64,000 nucleotides of DNA from assembly GCF_027887165.1 (NCBI RefSeq), contig NC_077232.1:1-64000 (forward strand). Reading direction: 5' to 3'. The stretch comes from Monodelphis domestica. Lineage: Eukaryota; Chordata; Mammalia; Didelphimorphia; Didelphidae. This document shows, one piece after another, positions 33,601 to 45,833 of this stretch. The stretch's first letter is position 1; each line of letters opens with the position of its first letter. The notes under the pieces were generated by a model, which worked only from the letters and a program-made list of their open reading frames with translations, was not told where the DNA came from and searched no databases. Position numbers and translations under genes: made by a program.

Positions 33601-34685
33601 GCCAAGCATGAAGGCGGCTCCCTGGATAGAGCCCTCTCTGCCCCGCTTAAGAGCCTCCCCAGACCCAGTTCTGCTGCCCCAGTCCAGGGCATGGTGCTGT
33701 CCATCAGAACCGCCCTTGTGCTGCCTTGAATGGGCTGGTTGTGCTCAGCCCCCGCGAGCCAGTCGCGATCTCCAGCCCTTACTTGAGTCTTTTGGGCGAA
33801 CGACCCAGTCCTAGTGAGGACATCAGAAGGTGGGAGGGAAAGGCGCGTGCTGTGGCCGGGACCAGTCCGCTGGGCACAGATGGGCCGAGATCGTCTGGCT
33901 CCGTCTCCACTCCGCTTTATGGGGCACTCTGAGCACGCACTGGGCCGTGTGGGCCTTCCCTTCCCCTGCCAGTCTTATGGCTGGATCCCCTCAAAAGAAA
34001 CAAGTGAACGTGGAGCCCCAGTCGGCGCTTTCCTGATAACCCAGAGCACTTGGAGCTTGGGCGCTCCTCCATCCCACCCTGGAGTTGGGCATCTAACTAG
34101 ACTCCTCCATTTGGAGGAACAAACATATTGTTGAGGAATTCCAGGTCCGGCTTGTCTCGAACCCTGCCCGGATCACCAAACAGCAGTCTGGCTAGAAAAC
34201 TGGCTTTGAGCTTTGGCCCTCACTTGTTCTGTGTTCCAAAACTGTATATGAACAGTGGACATTTTAGGGCGCTTTGCAGCCTTGCAGCCTCTGATGTGCC
34301 CAGACTCTGGGCCATCACCAGGGCAAAAGTCTTGCCTAAAACTTTTCTCTTTTCTCCTCAAGCATCCCCCAATGAAATCACTGTGGGAGGATGGAGAGAA
34401 GAGGAAGGAAGCCCATTGGGGAAGGGCACGTGGGAGGCCTCCCTGGAGGAGGAGGAGGAGGAGAACATGGAGACTCACTGCCAGCATGAGTTGCTTTGGC
34501 CCCAGGAGCTCTCTCCATGTGTGCCTCACTCCCCGTCTTCCCACTGAAGGTGCCCCGGCTTTAGGGTGAGGATGCTCTATGGCCTTACCATGACATCCTA
34601 GTGAATGCCTTGGCCTGGCTCCCGTATATGGGCAAACACACTGATGGGGGCTCGAGAGCTAGAGAAATAGCCCATCTGCTTTGAA
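33601..34685. other. Unique sequence upstream of the IFITM gene
   Basis: No second gene is supported. CpG content falls off with distance from the gene. Confidence 0.45.
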
Positions 34686-34689
34686 TGGA

Positions 34690-35045
34690 CTTGAGGGAGA
34701 GGCCTTCAGCAGGGCTACTCCGTGACACACCCCTCTTCTTCACGTTCTCCGGCCTCCCTCCTGCGCCTCAGCATGGACTCCTCACCTCCACCTTCGTACA
34801 GGCCATGTCCCACGGCTCCCCATCCCCTCTGCTTCTCCAAATGCCTTATTGCATGTGCCATCTCCTACAGGAAGCCTCTCAGGACTTGCTTTCCTACTCC
34901 CTCGCCTATCGCCCTGAGGACCCACATTGGCCACCCTTTGCAGCAGGAAAATTCGCAGTGAATGGCTACTCCTCGTCCAGGGCTTAGCGCGGTGGCTGGC
35001 CCAGAGTAGGTGCTTCATGACTGGCTCTTCCCTTATTCTTTGCCT
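34690..35045 (+). repeat. Old LINE 3' end (L2-like)
   Basis: It contains 'tcctacaggaagcctctcag' and ends 'gcgcggtggctggcccagag', followed by a 'taggtgcttcatgactggct' tail, the usual L2-like 3' end pattern. Confidence 0.6.
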
Positions 35046-35480
35046 GCCCTGCTTGTGAGGGCGCAGTTGGCATCCTCCCTGCTCCCCTGGGCTGCTTCCA
35101 GGCTCTCCTCCTGCCTCTCTTGGTTCAGGTTCGGTGAAGGATGGCAAGACTAACAAGACCCTCCCAAGTCACTGAAAGGCCACACAAAGCTGGTTTTGCC
35201 TTCCCACAGCACGGACGGGCCCCAGAGGCAGTGACCACGGCTCTGGACACAGCCTCCCGTGGGCTCTGTGTAGAAACGGGCCGGCCAACAGATCAGGGGG
35301 TGGACACACAGGTGCGAGCAAACGCAGGTGTGAGAAGCTCCATTTCTGTCACCAGGAAGCCGCCCCCCCCCCCCAAGTCCCGAGGCGGCCTTGGTGTCTT
35401 GGAGAGAAAAGCACGGTGAGTGATCCCTATTTCTGGGCACTGAGGAGCCCTCCAGGGGCCCAGAATGGATGCTAAGGCCA
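35046..35480. other. Unique sequence
   Basis: No gene or clear repeat. A run of about 11 C lies near 35364. Confidence 0.4.
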
Positions 35481-35484
35481 TAGG

Positions 35485-35580
35485 TAGCAAGTAAGAACCC
35501 AGTGGGGTTGCTTGTGGCTCTGGGAGGGGGGAAGGGAGATGAATCACGCAAACATGGAGAAATATTTAGCATTAACAAAT
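35485..35580 (+). repeat. L1-like 3' tail
   Basis: The phrases 'gaacccagtggggttgcttg' and 'gaatcacgcaaacatggaga' match the tail at 26325. Confidence 0.5.
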
Positions 35581-35940
35581 CTTTCAAAAGCCACCGGAAA
35601 CCCTCAGAGAAGCCCTTATTGACCTCCCAGGAGAGGCAGAGCGATGGGGTCTCCCCAGAGGCCTGCTTAAGAAATCCCTGCAGAGGGAATAACAAGAGCC
35701 CGGAAGGCCAATGAGGCATCAGAACAAACTTGCTCTCACTGACACTTGGGCCGGCTTCAGAACCAGGAGATCCTTTCACAGCTGTGGCCACGCTGGAGAC
35801 CACAGAGCTAGAGAGAGGGATGAGGAGGGAAGTCCCTTCCCTGGTTTGGGCGTACAAATCAGCAGAAACCAAAAATGGCGGCCGAAGCCTCATAGCTTTA
35901 ATCCAAGTCTCCAAATTAGGGTTTAAAGAAATGCAACTCG
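35581..35940. other. Unique sequence
   Basis: No gene or clear repeat. Confidence 0.4.
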
Positions 35941-35944
35941 CGGT

Positions 35945-36045
35945 GGATTTCTGAAGACGCAGGTAGGCAGCAAGTTCAAATCTGGCTCTGGGCATTTACC
36001 AGCAGGGTGACTCTGGGCAAGTCACTTAACTGTGCAGCGTCTTTG
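35945..36045 (+). repeat. CORE-SINE fragment
   Basis: The phrases 'gcagcaagttcaaatctggc' and 'gtgactctgggcaagtcact' are the B-box and core part of a tRNA-headed CORE-SINE. It is diverged. Confidence 0.7.
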
Positions 36046-36780
36046 CCAAGCAAAGCCCAAGTTGGGTCCGGACAGTCAAAGGAGACTGCAGTGCCTCAGG
36101 CTCAAAGGACTTCTTGCCCTCTGGGGAGGGCAGGAACAAGGAGAACTGAGGCTAGCAGGACGGAGTCACATTGTCGAGGTAAACTGAAATGGGAGCTCCC
36201 ACAAGAAGGCGCAGAGCGCTGGGGAATCGGAGTGCACGATGAAAGGTGAGCCGGCTTTGAGCCGAGGCCTCTGGAGGGACCCAAAAAGCAGAGGAGAGAG
36301 AAACACCTCAGGGGGCAGAGCCGGCGAGGAAGCTAGAGTTGGCGTCTGCACTAACGGGGCAAACGGAGTTTGGAAGGGAACTCGAGAACCGTTGGGTTCC
36401 GTTGAGATGAAGCCAGGCAGAGCCTTCCCCTATCCTTCACATTGGGAAAACTGGAGGCGGAAGTTCACAGGAAACGGACTTGGGCTTTGTGTGGCCTCTT
36501 GGAGCTTGGAGGTGGAGTCAGGTTAGACCCAGAGAACCGGACTTGGCTCACGGGATGGCGTTAAAGGAACCCCAAGTGTTTACGGAAATGTGACCGCCCC
36601 ACCGCAAGTCTGAGTAAACCCGGGAAAACTGAGACTTGGGCCTTTCCTCCTTGTGGTCGAGAATCCAGCTTTGACTTGAGCTCTAAAACGGAATTACAAA
36701 GTGTTCTCACTTCAAAGGAGCCGGGTTGTCCCACCAGGATCATCGTGGCCAAGCCGAACCCGATGTGAAATGCACCTGCT
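36046..36780. other. Unique sequence
   Basis: No gene or clear repeat. It is moderately CpG-containing. Confidence 0.4.
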
Positions 36781-36784
36781 ATTG

Positions 36785-36990
36785 GCCATTGAAGCCGTAA
36801 GTTGGGGAAATGGGAAAACTGCCTCTGAAATGTATTCGTCGGGTGGCCTTGAACAAATTGCTGCACCTTTGTTTGCCGCAGTTTCCTGGTGTGTAAAAGG
36901 AGGCTAATAGCACCCACCTCCCTGGGCCATTTCAAGGGTTACGGGATTGTAAAGTGCTTAGCACACACGCAGTAACGACAAGCACTCTTG
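36785..36990 (+). repeat. MIR, nearly full
   Basis: The phrases 'cttgaacaaattgctgcacc', 'ccgcagtttcctggtgtgta' and 'attgtaaagtgcttagcaca' follow MIR order to its 3' end. Confidence 0.75.
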
Positions 36991-37224
36991 CTCTCCAGCG
37001 ATCAAAAGCCATCGAATGAATGCAGGATTGTCTAAGTGCGATGCTTTGGAAATCCATTCACCTGAATTGATAGCACCCAACGGGCAGCGAGCTTCAGACA
37101 CATGATGCTGTGCCTGTTCTTATTCTGGTTCGAAAATGTTTCCTCTGCTGTGGGATTTGGGGAGCCGTTGGGTGCAAAGTGCTGCTAGGAATAGGGATGC
37201 TGTGCGATGCTGGACCGAATTGTT

Positions 37225-37350
37225 TATAAAAATGTAGTCAGATATGTGAAGCCCAGTGGAACTGCCCATTGGCTATGGGGGGAGGGGGCGCGGCAGAGAA
37301 GAACATGAATCTTGTAGCCATGGGAAAATCTTCTAAATGATTCAAGAAAG
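37225..37350 (+). repeat. L1-like 3' tail
   Basis: The phrases 'gaagcccagtggaactgccc' and 'gaacatgaatcttgtagcca' followed by an A-rich end match the tails at 26325 and 35485. Confidence 0.5.
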
Positions 37351-37849
37351 CCCCAAAATCCACTTAAACATGTAGTCAGAAAGTTTGAAAACTGGATTTT
37401 GCTCCCAAATGGCTAATTATTATGATTACTTCCTCTTGGGCGAAGGGTAGCAAAGGCTTCTTTAAGTTCTTTCCTCTGTGGGGTTCCATTTTCTGCTTCC
37501 ATAAAAGTCTTATCAGCCCTGCTGACATCCTGCTATAAAAGTTCTAAGGCAATGAAGCTGGAGGAACTAGAGCCACTCCCAGACCAAGTGGAGGAACTTA
37601 GTAAGGAATTAACCGATAGGGAGGGGTTTCAGCGGAGAATACTTAACCACCATTTACGGGGACCCTGAAATTGGGTCTGTTAACAAATGTGTTGAAGTTA
37701 TGAATTTGAACCACTTTCGATTCAAAGATTTCCTCTTGGTAAATAGGCATGTAGATATGTTAGCCAGGAGACACTGTCATCAGCACTTTCTGGGGTTTGG
37801 AATCACCTCTCATGTATGGAGTGCTGGGGAAGGGCCCTCTTTAGGGCTG
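37351..37849. other. Unassigned sequence left of the long L1
   Basis: No gene is recognised. This may include part of the 5' leader of the L1 that follows, whose left end I cannot fix. Confidence 0.35.
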
Positions 37850-38721
37850 CTTGGTCATCTTTGGCTCCGAGAAGCTGGAGCATTGCCACAGCCACCATCC
37901 CAGTGGGGTGCAGAGGTACCCAGATCCACTTGATCCCTTCGAACTACCCTCCAAACAACTCTCAGGCCTCGAAACAAATTCTGGAGTAGCATAACCCACA
38001 AAAAGACAGGGTGAAACAGTCTTCTGGCTCAAAATGACTTAGAAGACCCGCACAAAAAATCCTGCTGTGCTGAGGCAGAAATGAAGCATAAAGCAGCACT
38101 GCAAAGGCAGGACCCACCATAGCATAGGCAGAGAGAGCAGGCACCGCTTTAGGGACTCTCAGCCACAAACTGTAAGAAGTGTTGGACAACTGCTCAGAAT
38201 ACTCTGGGTGCAAGACCCTTGTGGCATTGCCTATTTACAGATCCAGGTCACAGTCTTCAGGCATGGTAGCAACATGAGAAGGAGCACCAGCACACACAAA
38301 CCCATACAGCCCCTGTGGAGCAGAAGACCATGAACATAGTTCCAAAGCAGAAAAAGTGTGCTTGTGGCTCCTCGCAGACCAGAACACAGACCTTAGATCA
38401 TATCACTTTGCAAGAACTGAAAACATTTAGATCCCCAGAGCTAGCTCTGAAGGCAGATGCACAAAGAAGCTGACCCTTGGTACAGTGCTCCCTTCACCAC
38501 AGCAACAGAACCAAAATTCAGCCATTTTTAATTAAAAAGAAAAGGGAAAGGCTGGAGACTAAGCAAACCACAAAAAAGAAACAACAAAGGAAGTTATTTT
38601 GGTAACAAAGACCAAAAGACAAACTCAGAAGACAACAAAGTCAATACTGCTACATCTAAAGCCTCAAAGAAAAATGTGAATCTCGCTCAAGCCCAAAAAT
38701 AATTACTGGAGGTAGACTCAG

Positions 38722-39004
38722 AGTCCTAACATGATTCTTGTTGAGACTCAACCACCTAGCCTTTGTTATTTTATTACTGTAAGGTGAAGTTAAGGATTAT
38801 AAATAATAGTGATAGTTTTATTTAGAAGAGTATAAATTTGGGTTAGTTAGATCAGGGAGGATCAGTGTAGCCTGGGAAACACAAGAGAAGCATTTCCTTA
38901 TGGAACCAAGGAGTTTATTTGGGTGGATTTAGAATCTCTTGGAATGAGAAATCCTTTTTATCCTTATATATTTCAATAAATCTTTTATTTTTATGACTCA
39001 CCCT
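38722..39004 (+). mobile_element. LTR F inside L1 ORF1
   Basis: The phrases 'gattcttgttgagactcaac' and 'taaatttgggttagttagat' match, in opposite orientation, the element at 59500-59808. An AATAAATC signal lies near 38980. L1 ORF1 sequence lies on both sides. The ends are approximate. Confidence 0.6.
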
Positions 39005-39161
39005 TCACCAAACTGACAGAGGAAAATCAGGCCTTAAAAATCAGAATTCACTGTCTAGAAACTAATGATTTCTTGAGAAATCAAGAAACTAAAGCAGAAT
39101 CAAAGGCATAAAAAAATAGAGAAAAACATGAAATATCTTACTGAAAAAAACTATTAACCTA

Positions 39162-39437
39162 GAAAATAGATCTAGGAGACATAATTTGAGAATTATTGGA
39201 CTACCTAAAAGCCACAATCAAGAAAAAACATTGGGCACCATATTTCAAGAAATTATCAAAGATAACTACCCAGAGGTCCTTGAACAAGAAAATAAAATTG
39301 AAATTGAAACAATTAACAGATCACCTTCAGAAAGAAATCCTCAAATGACAACATCCAGGAATATAATGGCTAAATTCAAAAGCCACCAAGCCAAGGAAAA
39401 AGTGCTTCAAGCAGCCAGAAAGAAACCATTCAAATAA
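39162..39437 (+). pseudogene. L1 ORF1 remnant: RNA-binding and C-terminal domains
   Basis: ORF1 protein is the RNA-binding chaperone of L1. The readable part starts near 'RRHNLRIIGLP' (start of the RNA-recognition fold) and runs to 'SHQAKEKVLQAARKKPF' (C-terminal domain). The preceding coiled-coil part carries stop codons near 39110-39160, and the frame ends early with a stop after 'KKPFK' at 39437. Confidence 0.85.
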
Positions 39438-39599
39438 CATGGAACTACAATCAAAATCACACAGGAACTAGTGGCTTCTACATTAAAGGATCAAAAGACA
39501 TAGAACACGATATTCAGGAAGGCAAAAGATCTACTACTGAGAAAAAGAAGTCAGGAGTCACAATCATGATATCTGACAAAGCCAAAGTAAAAATAGATC

Positions 39600-40110
39600 T
39601 AGTTAAAAGAGATAGGGAAAGTAGACAATGAGGAAATATCAGTACTCAATGTGTATGCACCAAATGGTATAGCATCCAAATTTCTAAAGGAGAAACTAGT
39701 GGAGTACAAGGATGAAATAGGTAGTAACACTATACTAGTGGGAGACCTGAACCTTCCTCTATCAGAACTAGATAAATCAAACCAAAAAATAAATAAGAAA
39801 GAGGTAAGAGATGTGAATGAAATCTTAGAAAACTTAGAGTTAATAGATATGTGGAGAAAAATAAATAGGGACAAAAAGGAATACACCTTCTTTTCAGCAG
39901 CACCTGGTACATTCACAAAGATTGACCATGTATTAGGGCATAGAACCATGGCAAACAAGGGCAAAAGAGCAGAAATAATAAATGCAACCTTTTCAGATCA
40001 TAATGCAATAAAATTAATAATTAGTAAGAGTATATGGAGAGGCAAATCAAAAATTAATTGGAAATTAAATAATATGATTCTCCAAAATTTGTTAAAAAAC
40101 AAATCATAGA
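39600..40110 (+). pseudogene. L1 ORF2 endonuclease remnant
   Basis: The AP-type endonuclease nicks target DNA at T-rich sites. Clear motifs are 'NVYAPNGIASKFLKEKL'-like sequence, 'VGDLNLPLSELDKS', 'PGTFTKIDHVLGH' and 'FSDHNAIKL', which carry the catalytic Asp/Asn and His positions of the family. The frame is open for 152 codons (39651-40109) and then ends at a stop. Confidence 0.9.
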
Positions 40111-40498
40111 AGCAATTAATAATAGTTTCATTGAAGAAAATGACAATGCTGAAACACCCTATCAAAATCTATGTGATGCAGCCAAAGCAGTACACAGGGA
40201 GAAATTTATATCCTTGTGCCATATATTAACAAATTAGGGAGGGCAGAGGTCAATGAATTGGGCATGCAAATTAAGAAACTAGAAAGTGAACAAATTAAAA
40301 ATCCCCAGATGAAAACTAAATTAGTGATCCTAAAAATTAAAGGAGAAATTAATGAAATCAAAAGTAAAAAAACTATTGAATTAATAATTAAGACTAGAAG
40401 ATAGTGCTTTGAAAAAATAAGCAAAAACAATAGTCAAAGTACTGGTCAATCTAATAAAATAAAGGAAAAAAAGAAAACCAAATTAACATTATCAAAGA

Positions 40499-41487
40499 TG
40501 TGAACCTTAAAAATTCTCAGACCCTACTTCATAAGGTTAGGATTGTAAACCTTAAAAAAAATCCCCACTGGGACCATTCCCCATTTGGGCAGTGAAGGTA
40601 CTTAGATCAGGAATGTGAGAACTCTACTTAGATCAGGAATGTGAGACCTCTACTCAACCCCTACTTAAGTCTACCCTAGGGGAAGATAAAGTTGTAGACT
40701 CTTTGCTAAACAATGAAAAGTACTTAATCCCATACTTATAGTAAGACAAAAAGTTCTTTAAGCCATGCCTATTTTTGGATATAATACAAAAGGGTGCTAA
40801 GTACCTATAAAGGTCAGACAACTTGTGAACTTACAAGGAGCAAAGAGGTGAGAACTTACTCAGAGATTCTAGCCTACTCAGGTGTGAATTACTCAAAAGA
40901 TTAGTCTACTCAGGTGTGAACTAAGAATGGTCTGTCCTTTGAAAAACATCTACTGTGATTGGTAGATGTGAGAACTTAGGGGAGGAGACATAGGAGAAAA
41001 TTCCCTTTAAATAGGAGCTCAGATTCATTCAGATGGACATTGAGATTCAGGAATTGAGCTGGTGGAGTCAGCTGAGATGAAGCTGGCCTAGTGTCACTAG
41101 AATCCTTGCTTGGAAAGATCTTGTGGTGAGTGATTTAGGACTGACTGATCTTTCTCTTAAGGCTTAGGCCTGGGTTGGCCAGGGCTGTCCTGGGCCAGCC
41201 TATCCTTTTCTCATTATTCCCCTGTTCTCTCAATCTCTCCTTTTATTTAATTCCACCTTTGTATTAATTAAAATCTCTATAAAACCCAGCTGACTTGGGT
41301 TTGTTGAATAGTCGGGAATATTTCCGTGGTGACCACCTTATATATTGATTTAAAAACAAGGCACTGTAGTGAAAACATATTTTCTGCAGTCACAATTTAC
41401 TCATCCACTCTTTTATCTACAACAATTTATATCTTCCACTATTTTAATCATCACAGTTTATGACAACAAACTATTTTAACTATTACA
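40499..41487 (+). mobile_element. Solo LTR, family B, inside L1 ORF2
   Basis: It begins TGTGAACC and ends ACTATTACA, flanked by the perfect 4-bp repeat AAGA at 40495-40498 and 41488-41491. L1 ORF2 reads on across the site. The first 60 bases contain a second, related start-like phrase 'tgtaaaccttaaaaaaaatc' (40546), so the edge carries a small duplication. A TATAAAACCC-type signal lies near 41277. Confidence 0.9.
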
Positions 41488-41489
41488 AA

Positions 41490-43450
41490 GATGAAAAGGG
41501 AGATGTCATCTCTAATGAAGAGGAAACTAAGGCGATTATTAAAAACCATTTTGCCCAATTATATGGCAATAAATATGGCAAGCTAGGTGATATAGATGAA
41601 TATTCACAAAAATATAAATTGCCTAGATTAACAGAAGCAGAAATAGAATTCTTAAAAAATCCCATATCATAAAAAGAAATTGAACAGGCCATCAAAGAAC
41701 TCCCTAAGAAAAAATCCCCAGGGCCTGATGGTTTCACAAGTGAATTCTATCAAACATTCAAAGAACAACTAATCCCAATACTATGCAAACTATTTGACAT
41801 AATAAGCAAAGGAGTTCTACTAAATTCCTTTTATGACACAAATATGGTACTGATTGCAAAGTGAGATCAATCAAAAACAGAGAAAGAAAACTACAGAACA
41901 ATCTCTTTAATAAACATGGATGCAAAAATCTTAAATAAAATACTAGCAAAAGGACTCCAGCAAGTGATCACGAGGGTTATTCATTATGATAAGGTGGGAT
42001 TTATACCAGGAATGCAAGGATGGCTCAATATTAGGAAAACCATTCACATAATTGACTATATCAACAAGCAAAACAACAAAAACCACGTGATTATTTCAAT
42101 AGATGCCGAAAAAAGCCTTTGAAAAATACAACACTCATTATTAATGAAAACACTAGAAAGTATAAGGATAGAAGGAACTTTCCTAAAAATAATAAACAGT
42201 ACATATCTAAAACCATCAGCAATCATCACCTGCAATGGAGATGAACTAGAAGCATTCCCAATAAGATCAGAAGTGAAACAAGGATGCCCATGATCACCTC
42301 TATTATTTAACATTGTACTAGAAACACTAGCAGTAGCAATTAGAGAAGAAAAAGAAATTGAAGGCATCAAAATAGGCAAGGAGGAGACCAAGTTATCACT
42401 CTTTGCAGATGACATGATTCTCTACTTAAAGAATCCTAGAGAATCAACCAAAAAGCTAGTGGGAATAATCAACAACTTTAGCAAAGTTGCAGGATACAAA
42501 ATAAACTTTCATAAATCATCAGCATTTCTATATATTTCCAACATATCTCAGCAGTAAGAGTTAGAAAGAAAAATTCCACTTAAAATCACCCTAGACAATA
42601 TAAAATGCTTTGGAATCTATCTGCCAAGACAAACAACAGGAACTATATGAACACACACCACAAAACACTTCCACATAATTAAAACTATATCTAAATAATT
42701 GGAAAAACATTAATTGCTCATGGATAGGACAAGCTAATGTAATAAAAAAAGAAAATCCTACCCAAACTAATTTACTTATTTAATGCCATACCTATCAAAC
42801 TACCAAGAAACTTTTTTACTGAATTAGAAAAAACAATAACAAAGTTCATTTGGAAGAACAAAAGATCAAGAATATCAAGGGAAATAATGAAAAAAAATGT
42901 GAAGGAGGGGGACCTAACAGTGCCAGATCTTAAACTGTACTATAAAGCAGTGGTCATCAAAACAATATGGTACTGGCTAAGAGACAGAAGTAAGGATCAG
43001 AGGAATAGATTTGGGTTAAGTAACCTCAGCAAGACATTCTATGATAAACTCAAAGAGCCCAAATTTTGAAACAAAAATCCACCATTTGACAAAAACTGCT
43101 GGGAAAATTGGAAGATAGTATGGGGGAGATAGGGTTTGGATCAACAACTCATACCCTACACCAAGATAAACTCAGAATGGGTGAATGACTTGAATATAAA
43201 GAAGAAAACTATTAGTAAATTAGGTGAACACAGAATAGCATACTTGTCAGATCTTTGGGAAAGGAAAGATTTTAAGACCAAGCAAGAGTTAGAAAAAGAT
43301 TACATTAAATTAAAAAGGGGTTGTACAAACAAAACCAATGCAACCAAAATTAGAAGGGAAGCAACCAATTGGAAAAAAATCTTCGTAACAAAAACCTCTG
43401 ACAAAGGTCTAATTACTCAAATTTATAAGGAGCTAAATCAATTGTATTAA
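41490..43450 (+). pseudogene. L1 ORF2 remnant: reverse transcriptase and C-terminal part
   Basis: Motifs are 'KSPGPDGFT'-like sequence near 41715, '[19 protein letters not shown]' near 42006, 'FADDMILYL'-type catalytic sequence at about 42402-42430, and '[25 protein letters not shown]' sequence near 42912. Stops break the frame near 41670, 41865, 42120 and 42290, and frame changes follow. It ends near 43450 in the C-terminal domain. Confidence 0.88.
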
Positions 43451-43605
43451 AAACTCAAGCCATTCTCCAATTAGTAAATGGGAAAGGGATATAAATAGGC
43501 AATTTTCAGATAAAGAAATCAATACTATTAATAAGCACATGAAAAAGTGTTCTAAATCTCTTATAATCACAGAAATGCAAATCAAAACTACTCTGAGGAA
43601 CCACC

Positions 43606-44063
43606 TGTAGTTGTTGTTAAACTGAATGTTCCTTCTGATTGTCTTGAATAAAGTTCTACACTCTATCATTCTGTGCCCCTTCTTCTCACAGAATTAGCAG
43701 GTAATGGATCGATAATTAGGTTCCTGGGAAGGGCCATTCCAAATATTGTTAACTACTCCAACATCTATAAAGGTTGGAGAGAAGGACTCTTGGATTCATT
43801 GCTCACATGTAAAGAGAACATATTCTATTGAAACTGATTGACTGTACCCTATACATGCATTGGAGATAATAATCCATTGACAGGTGGATGCTTTTTTTTA
43901 ATAACATGTTGAATTCCTGAATTTTTTCTCTTTTCTCTTTTTCCTTATTTTTATTATTGCTTTTCTTTTATTTTGATTAGAACATTTGATTTTTTCCCCT
44001 TTTTTCTCATTTCTTGTACTAAAGGTACATGCAATTGCTATTATTTTTTCTGCAGTAATATGT

Positions 44064-44097
<34 letters not shown>

Positions 44098-45236
44098 CTT
44101 GCTATGATATTAATGCATACTCAAAAAGCTTTAAACTGTGGGAACCTGCCATTTATTGATAAATTGTTATGGGGACTGTGATTAATGTTTGTGTTAGATT
44201 CTAGGAAATGGGATAAAAACAAGGAGCACAGACTTAACCTGAAGAGTGCCAAAAAGAGCACACAGAAAAAAAAAAACTAGTGTGAGACTCGAGGTTGTGG
44301 CGCTTGACATATGTTAAGTCGTAGGACTTCCTTGTATCTATACTCTTTGTAAAGTACTCAGACAAGTACCAATGTTTGACTATCATCCTGGCTCCCCATA
44401 TCCCTGAGAATGACAAAAAATCAGACCAGGGAATGACATTTCCCTATCAAAATAAAATTCTCGTTCTTTTGCTTCTTATAGTATGCCAACTTCCTGTAGT
44501 CTTGACTGCAAATGGATAAGTGAAATATTACTGCATTCTGTCCTACAGACTTGTGGGATATAAATTACTTTAAATTGGACCTATACAAGGGCCTGTTAAA
44601 AATTTATTAAACCCAATTTTGAATTTTTGAAGGGCCTGTTTTGAATTTTTTTTCCTTTCTTCCAAAAGTTTACCTTTCTTCCATTTTTTTCTGTCTTTAT
44701 GTTTTGAGGGTTTTTTTGTTTGTTTTTCTCTTTTTTGATAATTGACTCATACACCCCCATAACTCAACATTGTGTCCTGAGCTGAGCTGGATGTTTTTTA
44801 ACACCACTTCGGGAGGGTGGGTGTATTTTAATAAAAATCCAAGATTTTGACATTTTGTTCGAGAAAAGATCTGCTTGATAACTCCTAAATCTGGAGAATG
44901 AATTGTTGCAGAAAGATGCCAGAAAATCTACACTACATCAAGAAGATTCAGAAAGAACTTTGGTTGTGATTGATTGAACTGAAGTTTGATTGAACATTTA
45001 TTTGAATGTTCCTATGCCAAAAGGGGACTGCCCCCTAATTGGTTTCTGTCAATGTGCCCAGCAAACATTGGTTTTGCTGTCTGTCTTTCTTCTATTTTCC
45101 TCTTCTATCTATCTTAATTTCCTCTTAGATGGTGAAATTATATATGCACCTGCAGTTAGAAAAATTGAAGGTGCAGGATGATTATGTTTAGTGATCAATT
45201 GGAGAGACTAGTCTCCCAATCATCATCAGGGGGGGA
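43606..45236 (+). mobile_element. ERV-2: broken provirus 3' end, with polypurine tract
   Basis: The plus-strand 3' region matches ERV-1 from about 43720 ('attgaaactgattgactgta', 'gaattcctgaatttttt') and ends in a polypurine tract (aggggggga, about 45227-45235) directly before an LTR start, as retroviruses use for second-strand priming. A short antisense zinc-knuckle-like gag piece lies at about 43605-43700. No open envelope gene is recognised. The copy is old and broken with many breaks. Confidence 0.65.
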
Positions 45237-45560
45237 TTGTGAACTTTAGATTACTCCACCCTACTTAGTCTAAGAAAATCAGAAATGTCTACATCCATAC
45301 TTGAGTATTAAGTATCTAGGAGGATGGCCTATGATAGACAAGTGCTAGCAAATGACAAATCAGAAACAGCTGACAGACCCCTGGCCTGTCCTACCAAGCT
45401 TAAGCTTAAGCTACCATTGGTACAGGTGAGATGCAGGAAAGTGATGTAAAACCCTCTATATATTTCACATCATTTCCTGTCTCTGGCCTCTTTTGTGGCC
45501 TCTTTGACTGGCAGCACATTGCTGAGCACGCTAAGCATTCCGGCATCTTGGTCAAATAGG
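45237..45560 (+). mobile_element. LTR C, 3' LTR of ERV-2, partial
   Basis: It begins TGTGAACTTTAG right after the polypurine tract. It contains 'cagaaacagctgacagaccc' and 'ctatatatttcacatc' like the LTR at 17631. It stops matching the family at about 45560. Confidence 0.7.
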
Positions 45561-45833
45561 TCAGAGTCTGTAAAGCTGCCATAGAGATAATGTACACTTG
45601 AGTCAAAACCTGCCAGAGTATGTTTTCAGTTTGAAATGGTAACTGCAGTATAAACATGGTAATGTTGCCAATATAATCCAGAGAATCAAATATGTGAGTC
45701 ATTCTGCTATACATTATACTGTAGACCCAAAATCCAGTAATAGCTGCTAGTACCATAGCTCCACAGAGAATTTGCTTAAACATTTTTCCTTTTCTCAGAG
45801 ATTGTAAATTCAGTTGGTTTAGGAGTGCCAATC
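45561..45833 (-). other. Unidentified hydrophobic open frame in retroviral DNA
   Basis: On the minus strand a frame is open from about 45831 through this stretch and into the antisense of LTR C. It contains hydrophobic runs such as 'ILCGAMVLAAITGFWVYSIMY' minus its last residue and 'IGNITMFILQLPF', which would be membrane segments, and one N-x-T site. It starts directly beside LTR A. I do not recognise the protein; a retroviral envelope or accessory fossil is possible. It has no clear ATG start. Confidence 0.4.

Larger units (their letters stand above)
37850..43605 (+). mobile_element. Long, broken L1 (5' leader, ORF1, ORF2), split by two LTRs
   Basis: From left to right there is a noncoding leader, ORF1 remains (about 38540-39437), ORF2 endonuclease (about 39600-40110), reverse transcriptase (about 41500-42640) and thumb/C-terminal sequence (to 43605). 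LTR F sits in ORF1 and LTR B sits between endonuclease and reverse transcriptase. The element stops inside ORF2 at 'ctgaggaaccacct' next to retroviral sequence, so its 3' end and poly(A) are gone. It is the most complete L1 in the window. The left edge is approximate. Confidence 0.85.

Noticed and set aside
33985-34010. Interferon-response element upstream of the IFITM gene (aaaagaaacaagtgaacg)
   Set aside because: The spacing between the GAAA-like halves does not match the known element.
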